A DNA stretch of 64,000 nucleotides, taken from the NCBI GenBank assembly GCA_934045905.1, contig OW203769.1:25947705-26011704 (forward strand), given 5' to 3'. Source of the stretch: Leuctra nigra (taxonomy: Eukaryota > Arthropoda > Insecta > Plecoptera > Leuctridae). Every line of letters starts with the position of its first letter. Position 1 is the first letter of the stretch. Of the stretch, positions 22,676 through 33,195 are shown one piece after another. A program made the translations under genes and the position numbers. Under the pieces are notes generated by a model that was not told the origin of the DNA, made no database searches, and was given only the letters and a program-made list of their open reading frames with translations.

Positions 22676-25600
22676 CTGAACAGAGAGCAAGGACATGGAG
22701 AATGTTGCAAGCGAAGGATCATGGGCGTAAATGAGGTTATTTACTTTTCGAGTTTTTCTTAAAAGATGAAAAGATGTAATATGTAAAAGATGCTTAATTA
22801 AGATCAAATAATCGAGATAATATTTACTTATTTAATAAAATGGTGGTGTTGTCAACATAATTGTTATTCAGAGGAGATTTTCCCATGGATTGTATACATG
22901 GTTCTGAACCGAAGAACCATTATTTTTTTTAACTAAAATTATTTTTTATGTGGTACCTAAACGTATCTTTCATAAACTTTAACATATTATTCCGTTTTTC
23001 ACCAGTTCATAATTGTTCATTAAATAATTAATTTTAAATTGAAATTAATGCCGATCAAAAACAATGAAAAAAGTGAAATATATTATTTCAACAATTTTTA
23101 CATGTTTCTTGTACATTTCAAGGAAGATAGCGTGAGACAATATGAGGAGCTACATTTCAAAAAGCAACTTGTCCAAAAACATTGAACTGAGATAAACGCG
23201 ACATAGACATTAGCATGGAAGAGATACGAAATCCTGTGTTTACATAATTAATAACATTTTAGTTTAATGTGATTTTTACAAGTTAGAGTATCAGGCTGCG
23301 TAAACATTGTTGCTCTTCATGTTTCTTCGCCTCTAACAGAAAAAACGCAAAATAGAAAAGCTGCGTTTTGAAATGTAGCTCCTCATATGGCTCAGGACAC
23401 TAAACTGCAATTTATCTTTATTCTATATCCCAACTCACATACGTTACTTGCTAGTATTCTAGCGTCCCGCGTACTGGCTTCCAACTCTGTGCCTTACGCC
23501 CCATTTGAAGTGGCCTTCCTTGTCTGTTTTCGCGAATGTGTACACCGGTCCCGTGACTCCCTTCTTACTCCCACCACCATGCGAGTAGCTACCCCCCGTG
23601 TGGAAGTCGCCGGAAGAATAGGGCGTGCCGTAGCTCGTACTAGGTAAGTGCGAGGAGGATGGAACGTATGAAGGAGAGGTAATGTGGGAAGGAGATGGAA
23701 CGTGGGCAGATACAGGGATGTAGTTGTGTCCTTGCAGAACGTCTTCAACGGAGCTTGGTTTTGAGTATGGCGGAAACGATGTTTGACTTGGTTTGTAGCT
23801 CTGAAACGTGTATTTCGGGTTGAGAGGAGCGTCGTACGAGGACACTGACGACTGCGGTTGCTCATACGGAATGTGTGGAGACTCTTCAGGAGCATCGTCT
23901 GTCTCGTCATCGTCCTCATCTTGATATGGCTTGGAATATCGTGTGTTCGTGACCTCTTCGGCGTCGTCGTACGGTGGTCCCGGCAACGAGGGTCGATCGA
24001 TCGGCTTCACCACGTGGTACGGCGAGGAGTCTTCGGCCAGGTTAAGATTAGGGCTCGCCTGAGGGTCGCGGGACTTTGCGTTTAGGATCGCCGCGAGACT
24101 AGGGCTGTACTCTGCAGGGATGTACTCCTGCTTCCCGTGGTTTGATGGAGGGATCGAGTTGGGCGTGTAAGGTGATACACCAACGTGACCTTGATGCTTA
24201 TGACCAGGATATTGGGATTGATAACCATAGATGGAAGTAGGTAGGGGATGGGAAGGAGCGGGACCTTTCCCGAAGTTGGGAAGTGTAACCGGAATCCTGT
24301 ACGGTGTTCCGGGACGACTGGAACTGATCCTGTACGGATGTGGCTCTGTCTGGAGTCCTGTCGGGTTGTAACTTGATCCAGGCGAGTATATAGTAGACAA
24401 ACCCGGCTTCATATAAGGAATGTACTTGCTGTGTCCACTCATGACATTGCCTGTAACATCATGCTGGAATTGTGGCGTCTTCCCTTGCAGTGAATGGATC
24501 CTCGTTGGGTATTGAGGATAACTGATCGACGCTGACTGGGCATTGTAGGGTACCGGTTTGACCAGGTTGTTGAAGACCTCGGGTCGTTGTCGAAACGGAC
24601 GTTGTCTTTCATTGATGCCGGGGTTCATGAAGACTTGACTAGGATCCCTCTTGAACGAGCCGGAATAGTGAGCTCTCTCTGTGATTCCCAAACTCGGTGC
24701 AACTTGACGATGAGGTGTTAGGGAATGTTGATAACTCTGCAAGTTATGGGATAAGTTGAGGAGGTGAAGCTGATTGTGAGGTGCATGTCCAGTAGACGGC
24801 GTCTTGTAGATCAGACCGGCGGGGGGTTGGAACAAGTGCGGGGTGTACGGAGGTGTTAAAGGCAACTCGGACGCGTTAGAGATGACGAAAGATGGACTCT
24901 TTTGCAAGTTGATGGAGGCTCCCATTTGTTGCGGGTCGAACGGTTTACTGGGGCGGAAAGGTTTACTCGTCTCCTGTGGGTTATAATTATAATCTTTCTG
25001 GATGAAACTACTTTTCCTTTGAGGGGATTCTGGCTGTCTTGATGGAATCTGGTTTGTGAAATTATTAAGACCATGTTTGTAAGATGGGAATGAAGTTGGA
25101 ATTGGCGATGTGCTTCTTGGGAAGCTGCTCGGAGGCCTCGTGCTCAACGGCTTCTGAGTCGTGTTGAGCTCTTCGTTTGGTGATCGACGGTATGAACTGA
25201 GAGGAACGCGAAGTTGACTCCTGACAGGTAAACGCGTCTCGCTTACCGTCTGAGACTCAGCGACGTTCTTATCTCTCAGTGAAGTTCGTTTCAAGTTTAT
25301 ATTTCCGTACGGAAACGTTTGAGCATCGTAAATTAATTCTGCTTCTATCCTCTGTGTGTCATTCATCGTGTCTGTTGTGCTATCGTCGTAGTCATATTCT
25401 TGTCCCGAGGAGAAGTCGTCCAGGCGATCAGGTGGGAGGGTCGGGGTGAAGTGTCGGGGGTTTGGAGGGGTGACGAAATGTTTTTGTAATAGTTCAATGG
25501 TAGGTTTCTGTTGTCTCAAGGGTAGACTTTCAATCGTGTCGTTTGTGCTTGTGTGCTCAGTACCTAAAACAACAAGACACCTCTAAACCGCTACAGACTA

Positions 25601-28600
25601 TATATACTACATCAAACTATATTATACTCTAGGATGACTACTGCTAAATTACAAATATACTTACAACTAATTTTACGTACAGTGTTCGTGCACTAAATAC
25701 TATAGCTACTTTGACGTTTAATATTAGATAATTCTTAATTTACTTAAACTACGAAATTCTTGGGTGTCGCTGACAATTTATTATTTTCAATGTGTTAAAA
25801 TTTCATACCCACGATGGTGCCGCTAAGCATTAGGGACTATAGTGAATGGTGGTCCCATCGTGCACTGGAGAAGGTTGTGCTGAGGTTATAATCATGCAAC
25901 TACTCAATGTGGAACTAGGATTAGTGAATAAAGATGATCTGTGTACCTTCAGAGCTGCCGTCATTATTCAGTCTGTAGACTCTTGCTAGAGTGGGCCCAA
26001 CTACTGCCAGCACCAGCATAGCAATCACGAACAACTGAAATAAATCTAGTAGGTATTAATTTTTTTAGCAGTGATGATCTTACTTGTTCAATCTTCAACG
26101 TAACAATTCTAAATATTTAAAAATGTATGTTCGACTGTACTTATGGGCATACAAAATCGTTTGTAGTGAGGTATATAATAAATATTTTCGATGTGTGTAT
26201 TATTATATTTTCCGAAATTTTTTTCGTGTACCTATTCAAAGTATGTGTCAGTTGTTAATTAATTCAAACAAATTCAGATTCTCCAATTCGATAATTTTTA
26301 AAAGAATTGTTGTTGCTGCTCTTTATAATATGTATAAGTAAGTGTGTTCTATGGTTTTTAAAATTAAAATCGATGACGTAAAAAACTATTGAAAGTATTA
26401 TTAAATTTAATCTCTATTATAAGATCTCACATAATTTTTCGTCCTCTTTGGAGCTGTACGGCAATTCCTCTCATCACGCAAAAATGTGGCACCTAATTCA
26501 TAATCGTAGGTCTGTAATTTTGTATGTGTATATAATATGTTGTTATAAATTGAAGATCAGCTCACACCGCATAACTATCAAATTATAAATATTAGTTGTT
26601 AAGTTTCTGACACAATAAGTCGTAATCTCTCACGAGTTGACATGAAATTGTATTATAAATTGAGATTTAAATTACTCTCTGATTGGTATTGATCGTGCCA
26701 TTATTCCTGTTCGGTTCAGTGTGTTTCGATCCTAAAAATGAACCTTTGAGAATATTGTTTCAAGGGATTAATTACTACTCTTTCTTCAGGAGGGGTTTTC
26801 ATTTTGTAACCGCATATGATCAGCTTTTGGAGGATCCGTTTTTGTGATTGAATGTTTCATAAGTGGGCGTTTTCTCTGATGATGTTCACTTGATCAGTCT
26901 GATGGTATAGCTGTCTCAGCTGCTTGCAGGTTAACTACAATAAATAATAATAATAAATAATAATATAGCTGTCAGTTGTCTTTTCTATTTTTGCTGGTTT
27001 CAACAAAACCGTGCAAAACTATGCTCATTCGGATACGATTGGAGACCAAGGCTGCGTGAACCAATAATGTTTACTTTTACAAACGTGTTTTTAATGAGTG
27101 TTCTGATCTTGTTTTTGTTATTACTTGTTATAAGTTAATTTTTATAAAGAGCCTATAGCGTGAAAATAAAATCGGTGTTAACCCAAAATCAAGCATTACT
27201 TATAACGAAGAAATAGTATAATAAAAATTGTAATATACAAAGAAAAATAAGTTGTCTTTTATACATAAAAGACAATGAATGAAAATTTTATACAGGTATA
27301 AAATTTTCATTCATTTTTTGCACTTTATCATAATTACAAAAAAGTATTTGCATCAAAATCTATTGCTCTTGCGTTATATATTTGAATGTTTAAACATCTT
27401 AGAGGTTTCATAACTATTTTTAAATTGTGCAGACAAAATAAACGTTGTCACTTCGATATGTTTGACCATTATTGAGTGTTACGGAACAAGTTGGTTCAGA
27501 CCCATCGCATTGGGGTAACCCGGCACTTCAGAGGTCCCGGGTTCGATCCCGCAGCCGTCCTTTAGTCGAGCACGTCGAGAGACACACGCTGGGAAGGTTC
27601 CTTACAAATAGCAACAACCGTCTCCTTCCCACCGTCCATCCTTCACCTCCCTATCATCAGCATTATCAATCATAACAGTGAAAAGTGTCATGTTTCTGAT
27701 TTGACATAGGTAATTGAAGTTGCATTCTTCCAACAATAGTGAAAATTATGATACCAGTGCGAAAATGTGTGTACTTTATATTCGACCATAAGAACTACAA
27801 ATATGTATAGCCTAATGCTGAATTTCTACAACTTTCGGAGTAATTAAGTAATTAAATTCAGGGCATTTTTTTAAGGAAAATTGATAACTGTATATAATGC
27901 ACCTTATATAAGGGAAACAAATTGCTGGAAAACGAATTTGTCATTACCAGGAGGGGGGTCTGGGGGGCTTGCCCCCCAGATTTTGCTCCACAGGGAATTT
28001 TTGGAAATTTCACTTTTTTAAAATGGCTAAAAACGAGTTGAAATGTATCTTGCTGAAAGATATAAGGGATTTATGAGGAATATCTGATCATGTTCTTCTG
28101 ACTTAAAATTGAAAAAGCCAAATTTTTCAATTGAAGCCAAATAAATTTCACAATGAAAACTCGTATTAGCGGGGAATTTTTAAAGGAAAATTGGAGGGCT
28201 AGTCCCCCCCCCCCCCCCTAGAAGTGCCCCGCAGGGAATTTTTTGATGTTGGCATTTATAACTACGGATCATTTTGATAACTGTAAAAAGAACATTGATA
28301 ACTACACACATTGGGTCTGGCTGCCCGTTAAAAATACCCTGATTAAATTAAAAAAATAAATGTCAAAATAAGCATTGGCAACTTTTTGGATATTTTAAAT
28401 TGAATATTAATTTATATAAATACTATTTTAAATATAAACCATAGTTTTTTATTATTATTTCATTAATTCAAACTATAATTATTAAATTGGATGTTCATTC
28501 ATAAAGAATGAAAATGTGTTTAATGACTTGAAATGAGCGTGTAATTTGTCATTTTACTAAAAAAAATATGAATTCATTTTACTCCGTAAGTTGCAGGATT

Positions 28601-30446
28601 TCAACTTGGGGCCATACATTTTTGGATTTCTCATGGTCGACTATTAGTACACAAATTTTTAAGCTTGTATCACAATTTGCACAATTAACCCCTATGGGAA
28701 GAATGCACTGCACTATAAGCATACTTTTTATGACAATTTTTGAATACTCATGTACATTTCACATAAAACCTATAGGTACCTAATGTGTATAATATAAATT
28801 GTAATTAAGGTTTGTCGTATAAAAATGTTCTAATTGTGATCTCTCTTTCGAATCTTGCCGCTTTTCCCGCTCACGACATTAACGCTATCCGTGCATGACA
28901 TTGTAAAGTAATGTAGGGGAACATATGTTCATACTTCATATGCTGCTTATAAGTTAACAATGAAATATGTGATGCGACCTCAATTGTTTGTGCCTATAAG
29001 TAACAGGCTGGAGGCGAACTAATCTCACTTTGTCACTTACAGCCTACTTAAAATTATTTATATATTTTACCAATCAACAATTTTAAAACGAAAGAGAGTA
29101 GGTATTATTTAATTTGTAAAATTTGATGTTTGACATTTTAAAATGTTTATGTTATGCATCATTCACTTGGGGCTTTATTCAAGAGTAATTATTTTAAAAA
29201 AAATGATTTTAAATAAGAAATATGATTTTTATAGATTGTTACTTTTAATGGTTACTGAAATTAAAATCAATCTTTCTAGCTATGATTTGGTATTTACACA
29301 TGTCTCATTCTAGAATAATCACCTTTAGTATTGTAAAGCTATATTCATTCATAGACTTAAAACAGTTACATTTTACATGAGATACTTCCATACTGATATT
29401 TACTTGACTGCTTACAAATCAGACGAAAAGTTACAATTTGTCTACACAATATACCCAATTTAAAGGGTATACCTACCCTATACCTACCCAATTTATATTC
29501 CATTAATTTTAAATAACTACTTTGGTTTTACAATTTTCCTGAATATCTAGGTGGGATATTGTGGGAAATTATTTTTAAAAAATTATATTTTAAGCCAAAA
29601 TTTATTTTAAATTTTTAGTTAATCTATCTTTAGGCATAACCGAATCAAAAATTATATTTCTAAAAAGCAACAATTACCTAATATAAAATATTGACAAAAA
29701 AGCATTCAGAATCGATAGTAGGTACGTAAATTATTTGGCCAAAAAATAGCATAATTAATGCAATTAATAATAGCACTATTAGATCGCTTGTGACACTATT
29801 TTGTGAATCAGCAAACTAATATTTTCAATGCTAATTGAATATGAAATATTATTTACAGTGAAGGTAATCATTCGCTAATAAGTTTACAGAATTAAATATA
29901 GAATAAAACCTGGCGATTTTTATTCAATCAAAAGCCAAATTAAATTTGATATTGCCATGTAAATGTTTATATTCCATGCTTTATACAATTGGACCTTATT
30001 ATTTCTTCATCTGCGCTCAGGTTTAACTCATTATTGTTTATGGTCATTGTGTATTTTGTTATAATATAGTGTTATGGTTTATTGCATTTAGAATTCAATG
30101 AATTTTTCCACTGATACTCCCTTCAATACTCTGCTAACATTTAACCGGCTAATTAGGGCTGTATTGTCATGGCAACAATCAATGACATTCCTTGAATGAC
30201 TGTGTTAACGTATAATTACTGGTTTTAGCAGAGTATTCAAAAAATGGAAACTGGACCTTAGTGTTAAAAATCTAAAAATTGAAAAATTTTCACTTACGTC
30301 GTTGTAAAAAAAACATTATTTCAAACAGATTTTTTTTTCTAAACGTTTATTTCACACCCATAATAAAAATATTTGTCCTCGAACTAATATTAATGAAATA
30401 AATAATGTTGAAATAATGCAGTACTCACAGATTTGCATGTAGCCAT
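22524..30446 (-). CDS. Secreted cuticle-like protein, short isoform B (gene 2)
   Basis: Uses the same first two exons (30446-30429, 26034-25947), then the distal terminal exon 22675-22524. Exon 2 ends with one G and the distal exon starts AT, making GAT. The product is about 85 aa: signal peptide, a short linker, a QTGAASDVRVRRDGHHQ segment, then GVTGPVHTFVKTDKHAHFKW GVRHHVG and stop. The coding sequence is strongly GC-rich, with an acceptor at TCTGTTCAG. It could instead be the last exon of a separate gene whose 5' exons I missed. However, phase, strand and the shared C-terminal signature all favour alternative splicing from the shared signal-peptide exons. Confidence 0.7.
23140..23388. repeat. 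MITE-like inverted repeat, ~25-bp ends
   Basis: ATATGAGGAGCTACATTTCA at about 23140 is repeated in complement at about 23365-23387. It lies immediately downstream of exon 3a, between the two alternative 3' ends of gene 2. Confidence 0.6.
23417..23422 (-). terminator. Poly(A) signal AATAAA for gene 2 isoform A
   Basis: TTTATT on the plus strand, i.e. AATAAA on the minus strand, lies 36 nt after the TAG stop of exon 3a. The position suits cleavage soon afterwards, making exon 3a a true terminal exon. Confidence 0.55.
23459..25563 (-). CDS. Gene 2 proximal terminal exon 3a
   Basis: Acceptor TTGTTTTAG, then GT ACT GAG CAC; 700 codons, stop TAG at 23461-23459. It is one uninterrupted 2.1-kb exon of Pro/Ser/Tyr/Gln-rich coding sequence ending in the GVTGPVYTF...FKWGVRH signature. 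Confidence 0.88.
23459..30446 (-). CDS. Secreted cuticle-like protein, long isoform A (gene 2)
   Basis: Exons (minus) are 30446-30429, 26034-25947 and 25563-23459, giving about 736 aa. Exon 1 encodes MATCKS. Exon 2 encodes the hydrophobic LFVIAMLVLAVVG...LA, so residues 1 to ~22 form a signal peptide. Exon 2 ends in phase 1 and the large exon restores GGT. The mature chain is a long, disordered Pro/Ser/Tyr-rich sequence with short motifs such as SPSYVPSSSH, plus an acidic DDDETDD patch. The last ~32 residues carry a distinctive signature, GVTGPVYTFAKTDKEGHFKW then GVRHRVG. Signal peptide plus low complexity suggests an extracellular cuticle or matrix protein; I cannot assign a named family. 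A distal exon encodes the same C-terminal signature (isoform B). Confidence 0.85.
25564..25946 (-). other. Gene 2 intron 2 (short form)
   Basis: Donor GTACAC, acceptor TTGTTTTAG. No feature recognised. Confidence 0.6.
25947..26034 (-). CDS. Gene 2 exon 2 (signal-peptide core)
   Basis: Acceptor TTTCAG, then TTG TTC GTG ATT GCT ATG; ends GAAG before GTACAC. It encodes the hydrophobic core and ARVYRLNNDGSSE of the mature N-terminus. Length 88 nt leaves phase 1, compatible with both terminal exons. Confidence 0.88.
27252..27316. repeat. Two adjoining perfect hairpins
   Basis: TTGTCTTTTATACATAAAAG then ACAA forms one hairpin. It is immediately followed by AATGAATGAAAATTTTATAC and its reverse complement around a short loop. 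The same two-hairpin layout recurs at 47011-47074. Confidence 0.6.
27490..27560 (+). repeat. tRNA-derived SINE remnant
   Basis: GGTCCCGGGTTCGATCCCGC is a strong pol III B box in a tRNA T-arm context. Upstream TTGGGGTAACCCGGCACTTC is too degenerate for a complete tRNA fold. Confidence 0.45.
30429..30446 (-). CDS. Gene 2 exon 1 (MATCKS)
   Basis: ATG GCT ACA TGC AAA TCT is followed by the donor GTGAGTAC. It joins exon 2 in phase 0 to give a complete signal peptide. A minus-strand TATAAG lies about 85 bp upstream. Confidence 0.8.
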
Positions 30447-30529
30447 GTTTCCTCTCGAAGAATCAGTAGTGAATGTTTCCCGTGCAACAATCAAGACAAT
30501 TATGACGGTGATTGAACACAACTCACAGT

Positions 30530-30535
30530 CTTATA
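30530..30535 (-). promoter_or_regulatory. TATA box of gene 2 (TATAAG)
   Basis: CTATAAGACTG on the minus strand lies about 85 bp before the start codon. Initiation near 30503 would leave a leader of about 55-60 nt. Confidence 0.5.
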
Positions 30536-32379
30536 GCTGTGTCACGTGACCACGGTAACTGGTACCCTACTTGCCTAGATTTCTTGTAAGTACCCAGGTT
30601 CCATTCGAGCGCGAATCATTTCAAACACTTTTTATTCGATTTTGTCTACTTTTTCACCTTTGTTGAATCTTCTCTCTTTTCGAGGTGTTCTTTGGATTTC
30701 TGCTTGTCATTGTCTAAATATTACAGAAAGCAAAATGTTTTGAGGAGTTTTTCAAGCGTTAGGTTAGAATTTACTTTTGTTTTCAATCCATAGCAAGAAA
30801 TCTGTCGTGACAATTATACTAAGTGTTTGAAGGAAGGGGAGGGGGGGAAATAAATTTTAAATAGTATTGTATATGCAGATAGAAGTGTGATCAAAGTCTA
30901 AATATTATTGATTGATATTCAATTGGCTAAAAATATTATAATTTATTTGTTAATTTAAAGCGTTTCCGTAAATTTATTTGAGAAATGTATTTCTTTCTTT
31001 TGGTCACTTTCTTGAAGAATATTTATTTTTTCTATCACTAAATTAATTTTAAAAGAATTTATAATTTTTTCTGTAATTTGAAAAATATAAGGGTTGAAAA
31101 ATTTAGTCTTCTTAGAGATTTGTTTTTGTGACATAGGTAAGTACAATTATTCAATCCCAAAATTGAACTATTAAAGTTTAAAATACCTATACTAAGTTGA
31201 TAAAATAATGTTTAAAATACGCATATTTTAGAAGAAAGTAAAATTGTTTTAATTCATCATTTAAAACGCATGCAATTACAAGGCTATCACCAGTTTGAAA
31301 TATATTTATTGCCGTCAGTCTTCGGATTATTACTCTGTAACGCTTTGAGCTGTTGGGAGTGTTACTAAAGTAATATTTTTTTTAAAGATTTGGTCGATTT
31401 CCATGCAGTCCATAAATAATAAAAGAAATTGTCAAATTTGATTTGAACTCATTGAAATGTGACAACAATTATACCTATTTTCTCTAAAGAAAGGAAAAGT
31501 TATCATTGAACAAGAAGATGGTCGAAGAAATGGAAGAAAGTGGTGAAAATGCTTCGCGGTGTCAATAATTGGGTGTAACGCACGTTCACTCGTTGATCTG
31601 GTGACGCTTTTTAACTCAATACTGCGGTTTTGCCGATTGCCTGTGGCTAAAGAGCAACCTGACACGATCACTACACGCTTTTATAGAATCTTCAAGTGTT
31701 ATTGAAGTATTAGTTAACATGAAATTAAAATAATTAATTCCGATTATATATTTTTCCAATACCGTTTAAAAATAAATTATTGAAAATATATTACAAATTA
31801 TAAATTATTATTAAATATACTATAATAAATATATTATAAATGTGTAACTTTATTAACTATTTTAAAATATAAAAGACTCTGAACTTATACATCTGTCATC
31901 TTTAGAGGTACTAAACATCACTGAATTGCCGATTAGTTGTTTTTCCCCATGCGACTGGTGCACAAACAATCACCAAATCCGTCCTGCTGATCTCCAAATC
32001 ATCAGCATGCTGCAGGAATTTATTTCATACATGGGAACGGCTGACAGTTGGAGCTCAACGTTGTTGGAGATTCGCTGTTGTTTGCTTTATTGATGTATTA
32101 TATTTTTAAAATGATATCAATGCATTCCTGTGAAATTATGATTGTACAAAAACAAAAACTTGTAAAAAAAACTGCCAAGCACCTTCCCACTTAAAACAAT
32201 TGAGATCTAAAAGAAGGGCCAAGCAATAATATATTGTTTAAAAATTTTCGCACTTAAAATTCGTGAAATCATTTCGCCCAGGTACTGCCGCCAAGCACAA
32301 CACTATAAACCTAACGTTGTGTCCAAATTTGAAGAATACAATCTAAGTGAACCATCATTGTAGTAAACTTTAACAAATT
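30536..32379. other. Intergenic, no gene seen
   Basis: AT-rich upstream flank of gene 2. No supported ORF, RNA gene or clear repeat. Confidence 0.5.
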
Positions 32380-33015
32380 ATAAAAATTAAAAACGACTTA
32401 AAAATAAATTTAAAATCGAAATTAAAAAAATTAAAAATAAAGCTAGGCGCATTGTGTCAAGAAGAAGACAACATAAGAAAGAAGATGACGATAAAGGAGC
32501 CGAAGAAAGACAGAAAGTAGGAAGAAGATAAAAGAAGTCTACATGGTCGGTGCAAATTCAATGCGCCAAGCTTTATTTTTAATTTTTTTAATTTCGATTT
32601 TAAATTTATTTTTAAGAGGGCTTGGTAGTGAGCGTGGCCTTGACGAGTTTTTTAATCGATTTTTATCATTATCTTTTTCCAGTGTAATTGGTAACAAAAT
32701 AGGGCTATGGACGTGAATTCAGAACAGTTCAATGAAAATAATTTCATAGTTTGGAATAAGCTATTAGTTTTATTGTGTCCAACAGGTGTTAAGAACCCGA
32801 AAATTACTAAATTTTCGGGTTCTAAACACCTGTAGGACAAAGTAAATCAAATAAACCATTACAAGCTATGGAATTATTTTCATTGAACTGTTCTGAATTC
32901 ACGTCCATAGCCCTATTTTGTTAACAATTACACTGGAAAAAGATAATGATAAAAATCGATTAAAAAACTCTTCAAGGTCAAACTCACTACCCAGCCGTCT
33001 TAAGTCGTTTTTAAT
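32380..33015. mobile_element. Nested long palindromes (compound MITE)
   Basis: Positions about 32641-32800 and 32815-32975 are near-perfect reverse complements, for example CTATGGACGTGAATTCAGAA against its complement, centred on a GAACCCGAAAAT hairpin. Outside this, AATTTAAAATCG-type sequence at 32395-32455 pairs with 32555-32625, and the outer segments carrying TTAAGnnGGCTTGG/GTAGTGAG also pair across the unit. No ORF. It looks like two related foldback units joined or one inserted at the edge of the other. Confidence 0.7.
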
Positions 33016-33075
33016 TATACCGAATGATATATACCGAATGATTATATGATATATATATATATGGGAATGATTATA

Positions 33076-33195
33076 CCGGAAAACTTTTTTTTTTCATATT
33101 TATATGAAAAAAAAAGTTTTCCGGGATCGGGAATCGAACGCATTATGCAGAAGTCGAAGCCAGCTGCCTTCCTAACATGAGCTATCAGTCCGATG
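33076..33195 (-). repeat. tRNA-like SINE remnant beside a perfect hairpin
   Basis: On the minus strand 33195-33123 contains ATCGGACTGATAGCTCATG, a GCGTTCGATTCC B box and a closing CCGAT that pairs with ATCGG. It is flanked at 33076-33124 by a perfect hairpin with arms CCGGAAAACTTTTTTTTTCA. The tRNA-like fold is incomplete. Confidence 0.45.

Larger units (their letters stand above)
22676..23458 (-). other. Between gene 2 alternative terminal exons
   Basis: Holds the 3' UTR of isoform A and a small inverted-repeat element (23140-23388). No further coding exon seen. Confidence 0.6.
26035..30428 (-). other. Gene 2 intron 1 (4.4 kb)
   Basis: Mostly AT-rich. It contains a hairpin pair (27252-27316), a SINE-like B-box segment (27490-27560), and two GGGGGG/CCCCCC-rich related patches near 27945-28010 and 28185-28245. 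No coding exon recognised. Confidence 0.6.
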
